In this document: positions 18,701-26,045 of the stretch, one piece after another
How positions within the stretch are numbered: the stretch's first letter is position 1
Layout: every line of letters starts with the position of its first letter
Source: Saprospiraceae bacterium
Lineage (GTDB): Bacteria > Bacteroidota > Bacteroidia > Chitinophagales > Saprospiraceae
Direction: 5' to 3'
Length of the DNA stretch: 64,000 nt
Assembly (NCBI GenBank): GCA_022841745.1
Contig: JALHQW010000016.1
Span: 1-64,000 of the forward strand
Made by a program: the position numbers and the translations under genes
Notes under the pieces: generated by a model
The model's input: the letters and a program-made list of their open reading frames with translations, nothing else
Databases searched by the model: none
Told to the model about the DNA's origin: nothing

Positions 18701-18863
18701 TGCCCGACATCAAAGCGCCCCAAGCGACAGTTTCACTGACCGGGGCTACACTGATAATAAGATGATTGGGAACACTGCCTGGCGAGTAGGCTGACCATTG
18801 GGCAAAAAGGGGTGTAAAAATGGAAAGGGAAAATCCCAATGTAAGGAGTAATGCTGTTTTCAT
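15720..18863 (-). CDS. BNR- and NHL-repeat protein with T9SS type A sorting domain
   Basis: About 1047 residues. The start at 18863 puts the signal peptide (MKTALLLTLGFSLSIFTPLFAQ) at the N-terminus. Residues about 30-360 form a BNR/sortilin-type propeller (KTKDGGATW, HTTDGGDTW, RTTDGGKTW). Residues about 370-680 form an NHL propeller with repeats such as NIYVADDYNHRIRKI and NIYIADGTNRRVRKL. A beta-sandwich region follows, and the C-terminus is a T9SS type A sorting domain (VLLSPNPVSNEVQL, ending VARLVKI). It should be secreted to the cell surface. Both propellers are generic binding scaffolds, so the ligand is unknown. It lies 37 bases upstream of the alpha/beta hydrolase gene and may be cotranscribed with it. 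Confidence 0.92.
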   Translation of the reverse strand: MKTALLLTLGFSLSIFTPLFAQWSAYSPGSVPNHLIISVAPVSETVAWGALMSGNTFTSNQFVKTKDGGATWTLGTMEESAFNAYPAHIFALDENTAWATRIRMPDQQVTEILHTTDGGDTWTPLNLPAPNPVFAGVATHFFNANEGFIYGETNTGSYWHVGCFYTQDGGATWQVANAPVEQGERIWVYSGNGHFAVRGDTAWFGTSLGRIFRSTDEGVNWEAFETGLPNRTFHTIAFKDNLNGIAASIWDNDVTLVPNKIVRTTDGGKTWTESPVPASPYIGGLAHVPGSDGAYIIVSDHWTGSYAISRDNGNHWTTLTDQKLDCVQFASPAVGWAGGTNMAGTSPAVFKWAGDNLAFDPSLINVKTFAGSGMEGHANGAGLNSRFANPKGMCMDRQGNIYVADDYNHRIRKIAPNGTVSDFAGSGIGGYADGEAQDAQFRRPQDVVADSEGNLFVADASNSVIRKITPDGMVSLYAGIPGHVGNMDGSALHATFGWINGIAIDGSGNLYAMDNALRQITPEGTVSTLYTIPGGDFAWNVHADAAGNVYWIEFSSGRVKKLSTEGVVSVLAGGSGCTDGQGSAAGFSFAEDLTTDALGNIYIADGTNRRVRKLDLQGNVTTLAGDDCQRGYAVEDEPVDGAGAVAQFGRLRGILCKPDGNLLVTSWSDDMVREVQLGNQPPPLSILESVMTNDYTITPLTQVQPINFYGTAFNHSEDLVENVWLTLTIRKDGIKVFEQASSTASLPASMVETLEISTAFTPNASGEYEATFIYEMAGMGVFHKASKSFSVSDSLYSNDDGLAYTFNDVDFSSPNCIGAYGVVFDMPVGDTLKGFSVRMRAENAAVFMQVYSMENGAPGELLLTTDTVSELSFPVSNFYHAFHKNYYLPSGQYLFVINRPDSTGSIGMGMDSDAADQSAWYLAPCYGANDWTQEFTGWSEPYGPSYMIRPVFTPPFISGTNEVEASSFEVLLSPNPVSNEVQLKVNAMQGAAFLVEIFDLNGRLVRAFEMQDGGATVSVGVTDLSTGSYVVKVFNEKAMAVARLVKI

Positions 18864-19055
18864 AATTCCTGATTTTGAAGTGAATAAATATGGTTTCAAC
18901 ACATCAAAAATGGGGGAACGAGGGCAGGAAACACTGGGAGGAATTGCCCAAAAAACAGGACAATTGTCGCATTTGAGAAATTTTGGAAAACAGCGGAGGC
19001 GGGGTTGTCATTGGCATAGACTCAAGGAAATGAGTAGACTTGGAGTAACCATTTC

Positions 19056-19313
19056 TCACGTAGTCCCAAACTCCATAACCAAGCCCAAATACACCAATAG
19101 CACCACGCCCACCAAGGCTAACCAAGCCCGGTGCGCCGACCTCATCTCCATAAACTGCCAGACGACGAGGAGTACCTTCACGCAGGCAGCAATTGCCAAG
19201 GTAAGTGCTAAAACGAACCCTGCGGTTTTACCAGAAGCCATCAGGCCGGAAGACGCCGTGAGCAGCACAAGCAGGGCTAAGGCAAAGACGTTGTGTTTCG
19301 AAGAATCTTTCAT
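19056..19313 (-). CDS. norF: NorF-like / cytochrome c oxidase subunit IV family membrane protein
   Basis: An 85-residue protein with three hydrophobic segments (FALALLVLLTASSGLMAS, GFVLALTLAIAACVKVLLVVWQFMEM, LALVGVVLLVYLGLVM). The KVLLVVWQFMEMR core is typical of prokaryotic cytochrome oxidase subunit IV / NorF proteins. The start at 19313 (MKDSSKHN) overlaps the stop of norE by 4 bases. It is the last gene of the nor operon. NorF proteins are needed for full NO-reductase activity in some denitrifiers, although their exact role is unclear. The symbol rests on the family plus its place after norE. Confidence 0.8.
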   Translation of the reverse strand: MKDSSKHNVFALALLVLLTASSGLMASGKTAGFVLALTLAIAACVKVLLVVWQFMEMRSAHRAWLALVGVVLLVYLGLVMEFGTT

Positions 19314-19894
19314 TTCATCAAGTATAGAACCGGGAAAAGCAGCAGCCAGATGAGGTCGCAGAGGTGCCAAAACGACGCCCCGGTTTCCACGTCTTCGTGG
19401 TTGTTTTGGTGGTAAACGCCTTGACGGGTTTTACGGGCCAACACCACCAAAATCACGCAGCCCACCAGCACATGCACGAAGTGGAAGCCCGTCAGCAGCC
19501 AGTAAAAAGTAAAGAAAGTATTGTAGCTCAAGTCGAAACCGTTCGACAGTTTCCCGGCGTATTCCGTGCCTTTTATGGCCAAAAAAATCAGCCCCAATGC
19601 CAGTGCAGCGAGTATCCGGCGGTGGCTGTCCGTCGTTTTCCTCAGCTTCAAAAGGCGCACGGCTTCTGCCATGAAAAAACCGCTGGTGAGCAGGACGAGG
19701 GTGTTCACCAAGCCCGTGCTGGTACTGAGGTTTTGTTGCGCAGCAACGAACAAACCGGGATCGAGGCTGCGCTGCCAGGCGAACGCCCCAATGCCCGCCG
19801 TGAAGGTCACCAATTCTAAGAGGATGATTATCCAGATGAGGATGCCGCCGGGTGGGTAGAAGAAATTTTTGTGGTCAACCTGCTCCATTTTCAT
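19310..19894 (-). CDS. norE: NorE-like cytochrome c oxidase subunit III family protein
   Basis: A 194-residue protein with five predicted membrane helices. The signature regions of heme-copper oxidase subunit III are present: an N-terminal PPGGILIWI, KGTEYAGKL in the middle, and GFHFVHVLVG plus ASFWHLCDLIWLLLFPVLYL near the end. The short five-helix form next to norD is typical of NorE. The start at 19894 overlaps the norD stop by 4 bases, so translation is probably coupled. The longer open frame upstream is an out-of-frame shadow of norD. Confidence 0.88.
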   Translation of the reverse strand: MKMEQVDHKNFFYPPGGILIWIIILLELVTFTAGIGAFAWQRSLDPGLFVAAQQNLSTSTGLVNTLVLLTSGFFMAEAVRLLKLRKTTDSHRRILAALALGLIFLAIKGTEYAGKLSNGFDLSYNTFFTFYWLLTGFHFVHVLVGCVILVVLARKTRQGVYHQNNHEDVETGASFWHLCDLIWLLLFPVLYLMK

Positions 19895-21660
19895 TGCTCG
19901 TTTATCCGGCGGTAAAGCATTGCCAGCGCCTGCACCAACTGGTCGGGGTGAGAGAGGATATTGTAGTGGTTCTGCCCAAACATCTGCGGCAAGTAGTACC
20001 TCGCCATGCTTTCCACGGCCACGGCGTAGGTGCTGATGTGGCGCTCGTGTAGTTCCCGCAGCGCCTGCCGCACATCGGCGATGCCGTACTGGCCCTCGTA
20101 GCGGTCGTAGTCGTTGGGCTTGCCGTCGGAGAGCAACACGACCCATTTTCGGGTGGCGGGGTGTGCCTCAATCAGCACCTTCGAGTGGCGCAGCGCCGGA
20201 CCGATGCGGGTATAGCCTTGTGGCTCCACGCTGCCGAGGCGCTGCTTGCCCTTCGTCCAGTCCTCGCCGAAGTCTTTCAGGGTATGGAAGGTGCAGCGGT
20301 TGCGGGTTTGGGAGCAGAAGCCGCCCACGGCGAAGTCCACGCCGTACTCGTTCAGCGCCTCCCCGAAGAGGATGACGGCCTGTTTTTCCACGTCGAGCAC
20401 CCGGTTGCCGTCGGCATAGCTGTCGGTGGAGAGGCTGAGGTCGAGCAGGAAGAGCAGGGCAATATTGGGGTCTTTTTTGCGGGTGGTGTTATAGATATTT
20501 TCGGAAGGTGTATGCCCGCTTCGCAGGTCGGCGAACCAGTCCACGAGGGCGTCCATGTCAATGTTCTCTCCATCGGGCATGCGCCTCACCATGCGCCGCT
20601 GCTGGTGGATTTGGGCAAATTTCCGGCGCAACCCGTTTAGCGTTTTCTTATTTTCGGAAAGACATTTTTGGGCGTAGGTGAGGTCGCCGCCCTTTATTTT
20701 GCTCAAAAAAACCTTGCAGTAATCGGGCTTGTACTGCTTTTTTGCCAAGTCCCATTCGGGATAGCTGACGCAGGTCGTGCCAGTGTCGGCATCCTCGCTT
20801 TCGGCGATTTTCACCGAGCCACGGAACTCCGCCCGATAGACCGAGTGCGCCTGTTCGTCGGTGCGGACAAGGTGCTTGAGGTTGAGTTCGTTGAGCGCCT
20901 CGGCATGTTCGGCCAGTTCATCGTCGCCGTCGAAGCCCCGCCAGATTCCGCTGAACTCTTCGGCGGTCTCCACCTTCTCGAAATTGTGGGTGAGCATGTA
21001 ATCGTCCTGCGCTTTTTTGTCCACGGCGATGACCTCCACCTCCTCCACAGGCTTCGAGGCTATCTCAGTGGTAGGGCTGTGCGGGTTCGTGCCCCCTGCT
21101 TCGCTGTCGGGATTGGCAGTAGCGGGCGGGGCTAAAGTACCCTCGTTCACCATGTATTTCCCATAGAGCCAAAAAGTCTCCGGGCGGCTTTTCGGGTCGC
21201 CGTTTTGTGATTCAAAATGGGGTTTTACTTCGTTAAAAAACAGCGCCACTGCGGGGAACTCTTCTTGTATGATTTGTAGGACACGGGGCGAAACCCCCTC
21301 AGCCAGTCCTCGTGCGACTTCAAGGCTTTGCGCTTCAGCTTTGGTGTTCCAGTTTAGGTTTTCCCGGCTTTGTATGCTCAGATAGACCACCCTGTATAAA
21401 TAGAAAAACAGGTTCTGCTCCGGGCTGGGCAGTTTTGAAAAACTGATTGGCAGGTAAAACGCCTCATCCTTCCAGCCACCTTCTTTTTCGGCAGGCAGGA
21501 TGTCCATATTGCGCCCCGTCAGCGCACGGGCAAGCAGCGTCAGGCGGGGGCTGATTGCTTCGAGCCTTACCGCACGGGCTAGCTCCTCCTTGCCGTTGCT
21601 GGTCTTCCATTTATCATAGAAGCCGAGGAATTTTTTGAAAATTATCTGGTCGAGTTCCAA
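19891..21660 (-). CDS. norD: NorD, von Willebrand factor A protein for nitric oxide reductase maturation
   Basis: A 589-residue soluble protein. The C-terminal third (about 400-585) is a vWA domain with the MIDAS motif DLSLSTDS near residue 410, followed by the conserved Thr and Asp positions (TRIGPALRH, LLSDGKPNDYD). The middle region is acidic, and the N-terminal region is helical. NorD acts with the AAA+ ATPase NorQ to insert the non-heme iron into NorB. It lies 12 bases after the rhuM gene and overlaps norE. The length is near that of other NorD proteins (about 600 residues). Confidence 0.93.
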   Translation of the reverse strand: MELDQIIFKKFLGFYDKWKTSNGKEELARAVRLEAISPRLTLLARALTGRNMDILPAEKEGGWKDEAFYLPISFSKLPSPEQNLFFYLYRVVYLSIQSRENLNWNTKAEAQSLEVARGLAEGVSPRVLQIIQEEFPAVALFFNEVKPHFESQNGDPKSRPETFWLYGKYMVNEGTLAPPATANPDSEAGGTNPHSPTTEIASKPVEEVEVIAVDKKAQDDYMLTHNFEKVETAEEFSGIWRGFDGDDELAEHAEALNELNLKHLVRTDEQAHSVYRAEFRGSVKIAESEDADTGTTCVSYPEWDLAKKQYKPDYCKVFLSKIKGGDLTYAQKCLSENKKTLNGLRRKFAQIHQQRRMVRRMPDGENIDMDALVDWFADLRSGHTPSENIYNTTRKKDPNIALLFLLDLSLSTDSYADGNRVLDVEKQAVILFGEALNEYGVDFAVGGFCSQTRNRCTFHTLKDFGEDWTKGKQRLGSVEPQGYTRIGPALRHSKVLIEAHPATRKWVVLLSDGKPNDYDRYEGQYGIADVRQALRELHERHISTYAVAVESMARYYLPQMFGQNHYNILSHPDQLVQALAMLYRRINEQ

Positions 21661-21672
21661 AACAGTTTAACA

Positions 21673-22407
21673 TTATTTGATTAGTGCTGCTAGAATGTCG
21701 TGGTGATAGGTTCTGACTCTTCCAAACCTTTCATCATGCGCAGTTCCAGTGGGTATTCCTTGATGCCGACTCAGTGTGACCGCTGCTTTCCCCCATTCTT
21801 GTGCTTTGTGCAAAGGGCAAGGAATCTTGTGTAGGATACAGTAGCCTGCTATGGTGTAATAACCGTCATCGGTGCTTTTGATTTTGGCTTCAATGCTTTG
21901 TATTTTTTCACCTAACTGACCTATTTCGTCTTTGAGCTCTTTATTGAGCAATTCTTGTTTTTCCCAAAGTTGCACCTGCATTTTAAATAGTTCAACCAAG
22001 GAACCTGGTGCAGTTTCTATTCTTCGAAGATTGATAGCATAGCCGTCCAGCAGATATTGCCTCAATACACCTGACGCCCATTGGCGAAACTCTACACCCC
22101 GTTTTGATTTTACTCGGTAGCCAACAGAAATTGTGACATCTAAGTTAAAGTATTCTATTTCCCTGACTACCTCCCTCCCACCTTCAACTTGAACTGTTGC
22201 AAATTTTGCAACAGTTGTCATTCTATCCAATTCACCTTCTTCGAAGATGTTCCTTATATGCCTCGATAGGACTGATTTGTCCCGTTGAAACAGTGCTGTT
22301 AATTCCATTAGGGACAACCAGACTGTATCGAAGTCGGTGGTGACTTGGAGTTGAATTTGACCATCTTCGCTTTCAAATGAAATGACCTCGGTTGTGTGCT
22401 TGTCCAT
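21673..22407 (-). CDS. rhuM: RhuM-family protein inserted between norQ and norD
   Basis: About 244 residues from the start at 22407 (MDKHTTEV); the longer frame to 22539 is encoded by an AT-rich repeat array. The N-terminal domain matches the virulence RhuM family (QVTTDFDTVWLSLMELTALFQRDKSVLSRHI, then YFNLDVTISVGYRVKS and EFRQWASGVLRQYLLDGYA). A coiled segment and a C-terminal module (DDGYYTIAGYCILHKIP...RVRTYHHDILAAL) follow. RhuM proteins occur in pathogenicity islands and mobile DNA and have no settled function. It is not a known part of nor operons, so it looks like an insertion that kept norD in the transcript. Confidence 0.88.
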   Translation of the reverse strand: MDKHTTEVISFESEDGQIQLQVTTDFDTVWLSLMELTALFQRDKSVLSRHIRNIFEEGELDRMTTVAKFATVQVEGGREVVREIEYFNLDVTISVGYRVKSKRGVEFRQWASGVLRQYLLDGYAINLRRIETAPGSLVELFKMQVQLWEKQELLNKELKDEIGQLGEKIQSIEAKIKSTDDGYYTIAGYCILHKIPCPLHKAQEWGKAAVTLSRHQGIPTGTAHDERFGRVRTYHHDILAALIK

Positions 22408-22496
22408 AAGTAGTGCATTTTGAACTACCGATCCAAGCCCTTGAGAAAGTGGTGGTTCGGCAATCTGGATGTATTTATTTGATGCTAAAGTAAGTA

Positions 22497-22600
22497 GAAA
22501 TTGGAAATTAATCGAAATTCGGAAATTAAGAAAATGCATTGAAAATCAATGCATTGAACTTTAATTTCCTAATTTCTAATATCAACTAATTTCAATGAAG
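22497..22600. repeat. AT-rich palindromic repeat array between norQ and rhuM
   Basis: Repeats of the type GGAAATTA run into a perfect 10-bp inverted repeat, AATGCATTGA (22533-22542) with TCAATGCATT (22546-22555) around an AAA loop. Outer arms GGAAATTAAG (22521) and CTTTAATTTCC extend the fold. The array continues as inverted AATTTCC/TAATTTC units to about 22600. It lies wholly in the gap apart from the norQ-side boundary. Confidence 0.7.
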
Positions 22601-22612
22601 TACTTAGTATTC

Positions 22613-23440
22613 CTATATCATCAAATCCGCCAAATCCTTGAGCGCCGCCAATGTTTCATCGTCGTCGGTGAGGGGTTGAATCATGCCTACTTCAACGGAG
22701 AGCCGCTTGGGCAAACCGCTGTGGATGAGCTTGGCGGCGTCCACCACAAGGCGGGTCGAGACGGTTTCCATGAGGCCCAGTTCGTTCAGGTTGCGGATTT
22801 TGTTGGCGATGCCAACGAGCCGCTTTGCGTCGGCCTGCTCGATGCCCGATTCGCTTTCCACGATTTCCCGCTCTAGTTTTTCATCAGGGTATTTGAAGGC
22901 AAGCGAGACGAAGCGCTGCCGGGTGGAGGGTTTCAGTTCCTTGAAGCCCCGCTGGTAGCCGGGGTTGTAGGAAGCCACGAGCATGAACGAGTTTGCGGCG
23001 GGCACTTCCTCCGGCACCTTGTCGAGGAAGAGGTGGCGGCGGTGGTCAGTCAGGGAGTGGATGGCGACTATCACGTCGGGGCGGGCCTCAGCTATTTCAT
23101 CCAAATAGATGATGCTGCCGTTGCGCACGGCGGTGGTCAGTGGCCCGTCCTGCCAGATGGTCTCGGCACCTTTGAGGATGTAGCGCCCGGTGAGGTCAAT
23201 CGCCGAGGTTTCCTCGTGACAGGCTACCGTTATGAGTGGCACGTCAAGTCGGTGTGCCATGTGCTCCACGAAACGGGTCTTGCCAGTGCCAGTGGGGCCT
23301 TTCAGCAGCACGGCCAGCTTGTTTTCGTAGCAATGGGTGAAGACCTCGATTTCTTTGCCGATGGGGCGGTAGTATGGTTGGTGTTGGATATGCATTTGGA
23401 ATAGAATAAAATGGCTTTCCGAATTAGGTTTGTCGGCCAT
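22613..23440 (-). CDS. norQ: NorQ, MoxR/CbbQ-type AAA+ ATPase
   Basis: A 275-residue protein (260 if it starts at 23395, which is also plausible and closer to the family length). Walker A is GPTGTGKT (48-55), Walker B IIYLDEIAEA (110-119), sensor region LVASYNPGYQRG, and arginine-finger region PSTRQRFVSL. A CbbQ/NorQ C-terminal domain completes it. NorQ uses ATP with NorD to activate NorCB by inserting the non-heme iron. It is read after norB but separated from it by 369 bases holding a terminator-like inverted repeat and a repeat array, so part of its expression may come from another promoter. Confidence 0.94.
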   Translation of the reverse strand: MADKPNSESHFILFQMHIQHQPYYRPIGKEIEVFTHCYENKLAVLLKGPTGTGKTRFVEHMAHRLDVPLITVACHEETSAIDLTGRYILKGAETIWQDGPLTTAVRNGSIIYLDEIAEARPDVIVAIHSLTDHRRHLFLDKVPEEVPAANSFMLVASYNPGYQRGFKELKPSTRQRFVSLAFKYPDEKLEREIVESESGIEQADAKRLVGIANKIRNLNELGLMETVSTRLVVDAAKLIHSGLPKRLSVEVGMIQPLTDDDETLAALKDLADLMI

Positions 23441-23462
23441 TTAAAGTTTGTGGGTGGTTTTT

Positions 23463-23601
23463 GATTTCAGATATATGATATAAGATATAAGATTTCAGAT
23501 TTGGATTGTTCGATTGCTGATTTTGCAGGCATTGCTAAATCAGCAATCTATAAATCATTAATTAAATTCCTGAAATCTTATATCATAAATCTGAAATCAA
23601 A
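23463..23601. repeat. Nested palindromic heptamer array between norB and norQ
   Basis: Outer arms built from AGATATA/AGATTTC-type heptamers begin at 23463, and their complement ends near 23601. They match except for one extra heptamer in the left arm. Inside is a perfect 12-bp inverted repeat, GATTGCTGATTT (23512-23523) with AAATCAGCAATC (23537-23548). The same AAATCTG/AAATCTT heptamers recur at 40507-40550. The rest of the 369-base gap holds the norB hairpin and no gene. Confidence 0.75.
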
Positions 23602-23714
23602 TTTACTACATTCAGCAGCTTTAAGATGACACCTTTTTTCCTTTTATAACCGAATGAAAATTAAGAACCTGAATCAGGGAAAAAGATGTCACCTTATGCT
23701 ATTAATTAAAATAA

Positions 23715-23805
23715 AAGCAAAAAGGGCAAGGCACCTGCGCAAATTATTGACAACTCATCACTACGAAAAAAACCAACGATGTGGGATGCCCTGCCCTTTT
23801 TGCTT
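23715..23805 (-). terminator. Long inverted repeat directly after norB
   Basis: A 19-base arm at 23715-23733 is complementary to 23787-23805 at 18 of 19 positions, including an AAAAAGGGCA / TGCCCTTTTT core. It begins five bases after the norB stop. With a 53-base loop it could end or process the norCB message ahead of norQ. Confidence 0.55.
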
Positions 23806-23809
23806 GAAA

Positions 23810-25144
23810 TTATGCCCTCTCCAGCGCCTCGTCCGTCGGCCTGCCATACTTGAAGAAATTGACCACGAACATGACGATGCCCACGGTGAACAGCGTGGCT
23901 GCACCAATGAGCACGAGGAAGTGAACCTCCATTGCTTGTTGGGCATCAACGAAGTCCATGCCCACTTTTCGTTCGAGGTAAACCTGCGTGACACCTGCTG
24001 CTGCAAAAGCGGTAGTCATGCCAATCATGCCGATATTGGAGAGCCAGAAGGCGTAGTTGGCACCGGGGGCAGTGTACAGCTTCCGGCCTGTCATCAATGG
24101 GGTGGCATAGGTAATGATGCCCAGTACCAGCATCCCATAGGCGCCCCAGAAGGCCAAGTGCCCGTGCATGGCAGTTACGAAAGTGCCATGTGTCCAGAGA
24201 TTAACGGCGGGCAAAGTGTGCGCCACGCCAAGCAAGCCAGCACCCACGAAGGAAAGGATGGCCGTGCCGAGCGTCCAGTTAAGCGCCATTTGGTTGGGGT
24301 GGCGCTTCTCTCCCTTGCGGTACATGGCAAGGGCGAACAGGGCCATGCCAAGGAATGCCAGTGGCTCCAATGCCGAGAAAATGCCGCCAATCATCAGCCA
24401 ATATTTTGGCGTGCCGATGTAGTAGTAGTGGTGACCCGTGCCGAGCACCCCGGAAATAAAGGTCAGCCCCACGATGACGTATAGCCATTTTTCGATGACC
24501 TCCCGGTCAACACCCGTCAATTTGATGAGCAAATAAGCGAGGATACCGCCCATGATGAGTTCCCAAACGCCCTCCACCCAGAGGTGAACGACCCACCAAC
24601 GGAAAAACGAATCCATCGTTTGGTTGTCGAACCAAATCATGCCGGGGAGGTACAGCAATGCTGCGAACAACAAACCCATCGTGAGCACGAGAGAAGTGGT
24701 GGTGCGCTTCTTACCTTTCCAAAGCGTCATGATGATGATGTAAAGGAACAACAGCACATTGACCACCACGAGGTAGTCCAGCGGGCGGGGTATTTCAAGG
24801 AACTTGCGGCCTTCCCACCAGTTCAGGTGAAAGCCTATCACCGCCACGACGCCCACAATGGCGAGGCTCCAGAACTGCAATTTTACCAAAGGCACGGAAA
24901 TCAGTTCGTGCTCGGCCTCGTCAGGGATGATGAAATAGGCTGCACCCATGAAGCCGCTCAGTATCCAGACCACCAAGAGGTTCTTGTGGGTAGCGGTGGC
25001 GGCATTGAATGGGATGAGGTCGTGCAGCACATCGTAGCCGAGGTGGGCGAAAGCCATGACAAAGCCGTAGGCAATTTGCAAAAGCAGCAGGACGCCACTG
25101 AGGGCAAAGAACCACCAGGCAACTTGTTGAGATTTATATTTCAT
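23810..25144 (-). CDS. norB: NorB, catalytic subunit of cytochrome c-dependent nitric oxide reductase
   Basis: About 444 residues with twelve predicted helices. The start at 25144 (MKYKSQQVAW) is chosen because the extra N-terminus of the longer frame is encoded by a repeat array. Metal ligands expected for cNOR are present: His53 and His328 for heme b, His326 for heme b3, and His187, His238 and His239 with Glu191 for the non-heme iron (motifs HLWVEGVWE, GTGHHYYYIG, AMHGHLAFW). NorB reduces two NO to N2O using electrons from NorC. There is no N-terminal quinol-oxidase extension, so this is the cytochrome c type rather than qNOR. Confidence 0.96.
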   Translation of the reverse strand: MKYKSQQVAWWFFALSGVLLLLQIAYGFVMAFAHLGYDVLHDLIPFNAATATHKNLLVVWILSGFMGAAYFIIPDEAEHELISVPLVKLQFWSLAIVGVVAVIGFHLNWWEGRKFLEIPRPLDYLVVVNVLLFLYIIIMTLWKGKKRTTTSLVLTMGLLFAALLYLPGMIWFDNQTMDSFFRWWVVHLWVEGVWELIMGGILAYLLIKLTGVDREVIEKWLYVIVGLTFISGVLGTGHHYYYIGTPKYWLMIGGIFSALEPLAFLGMALFALAMYRKGEKRHPNQMALNWTLGTAILSFVGAGLLGVAHTLPAVNLWTHGTFVTAMHGHLAFWGAYGMLVLGIITYATPLMTGRKLYTAPGANYAFWLSNIGMIGMTTAFAAAGVTQVYLERKVGMDFVDAQQAMEVHFLVLIGAATLFTVGIVMFVVNFFKYGRPTDEALERA

Positions 25145-25162
25145 TTTGAATTGATTTTTAGA

Positions 25163-25210
25163 ACGATGGACGATGGACGGCAAACGGTGGACGGTGCCTG
25201 TCCTATCGTC
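25163..25210. repeat. Heptamer array between norC and norB
   Basis: Tandem CGATGGA-type heptamers with variants CGGTGGA and CGGCAAA run from 25163. They end in TGTCCTATCGTC, which is complementary to the opening GACGATGGAC with few mismatches. The array fills about half of the 91-base norC-norB gap and adds a spurious N-terminus to the norB frame. Confidence 0.65.
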
Positions 25211-25235
25211 AAGGAATTGAATTAAACAGTGCCAA

Positions 25236-25682
25236 TCACTTGGTAGGAACGGGCACTTTGCTTTGCAGGTCGGGCTTGGGCGGGAACCCGTTCAGATCCA
25301 TTTCCCCTATCCATTTCAAAAAAGCGATGACGTCCGCAGCATCCTGGTCGGACATGGCGTAGGCGACCATCTTGCGGCCCCTCGGCGCCCAAGGCTCCTT
25401 GACCGTCAATACGGTCTTGATGTATGCCTCGCCCTTTCGCTCATAAGACTTGGTAAGCTCAGGCCCGTAGTAGGCACCTTCGCCGAGGATAGTGTGGCAG
25501 CCCATACAATTGTTTTTGTCAAAAATGTGCTTGCCCCTAATCACTGACTCCGTAAGGTTTTGCTCGTTGGTTTGCTTGGGAACTTCCCTTGCCAACGTGT
25601 GCCAAGAAAGTCCCAGAAAGATGAAGAAGAACACCACCGTGCCCCCCAGGAAAAAAGTCCTCGCTTGATTTTTCGATAACAT
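25236..25682 (-). CDS. norC: NorC, membrane-anchored cytochrome c subunit of nitric oxide reductase
   Basis: A 148-residue protein. One N-terminal membrane anchor (about 9-29, FFLGGTVVFFFIFLGLSW) is typical of NorC. The periplasmic cytochrome c domain has CMGCH (Cys59, Cys62, His63) and a likely axial Met105 in GRKMVAY. NorC passes electrons from soluble carriers to NorB. It is the first gene of the operon, and its start is preceded by a 9-bp inverted repeat at 25719-25742. Confidence 0.96.
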   Translation of the reverse strand: MLSKNQARTFFLGGTVVFFFIFLGLSWHTLAREVPKQTNEQNLTESVIRGKHIFDKNNCMGCHTILGEGAYYGPELTKSYERKGEAYIKTVLTVKEPWAPRGRKMVAYAMSDQDAADVIAFLKWIGEMDLNGFPPKPDLQSKVPVPTK

Positions 25683-25718
25683 GACTTGAAGTGGTTGGTG
25701 AAAAAATGCGGTTGAAGA

Positions 25719-25742
25719 AAAAAGGATGCTTTTATCCTTTTT
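25719..25742. promoter_or_regulatory. Perfect inverted repeat upstream of norC
   Basis: AAAAAGGAT (25719-25727) and ATCCTTTTT (25734-25742) flank a six-base spacer, 37 bases upstream of the norC start. No TAnnTTTG box was found nearby. It could be an operator or a leader hairpin; which one cannot be decided from sequence. Confidence 0.4.
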
Positions 25743-25895
25743 GCAAAGAGAGGACTTGGGCTTACCCTATTAGATGATTATTGTCACTGTGTTAGGTGAT
25801 TTCTGTCAAGGAAGGAATGGGTTGTGTTTCAACGGACATTTACCAAGTGTTTGGGCGACTTCTTTACGTTATCAAACCCCACGAGATTTCAACCT

Positions 25896-26045
25896 CCTAT
25901 TATCCCATGTATAACTGCTGTATAGTAGGATGAGCTGATAAAAATCAAACCTAAAAGAGCTGTAGGGTTTATCAGCGGTGCAGCTCCCAATAAACCCTAT
26001 ACTTATGTGTTTCAGGCAGCCTTAGACGGCCCGAAACACACAAGT
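25896..26045. other. Three successive hairpins in the norC-Kelch intergenic region
   Basis: Within the 608-base gap 25683-26290 lie three ordered stems. CCTATTAT (25896-25903) pairs with ATAGTAGG (25922-25929). A perfect 10-bp stem joins TAGGGTTTAT (25963-25972) and ATAAACCCTA (25990-25999). A stem of 12 of 13 pairs joins 26001-26013 and 26033-26045, with core TGTGTTTC/GAAACACA. There is no open frame. The set could be a structured RNA, a remnant element or a boundary. Apart from the norC-proximal inverted repeat I see nothing else in this gap. Confidence 0.5.

Noticed and set aside
22408-22539. Longer N-terminus for RhuM
   Set aside because: These codons come from the AT-rich palindromic array and have no counterpart in the family opening.
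22497-25210. CRISPR array or transposon ends in the nor gaps
   Set aside because: Units are 7-8 bases with no spacers and no cas genes; there is no transposase and no target-site duplication.
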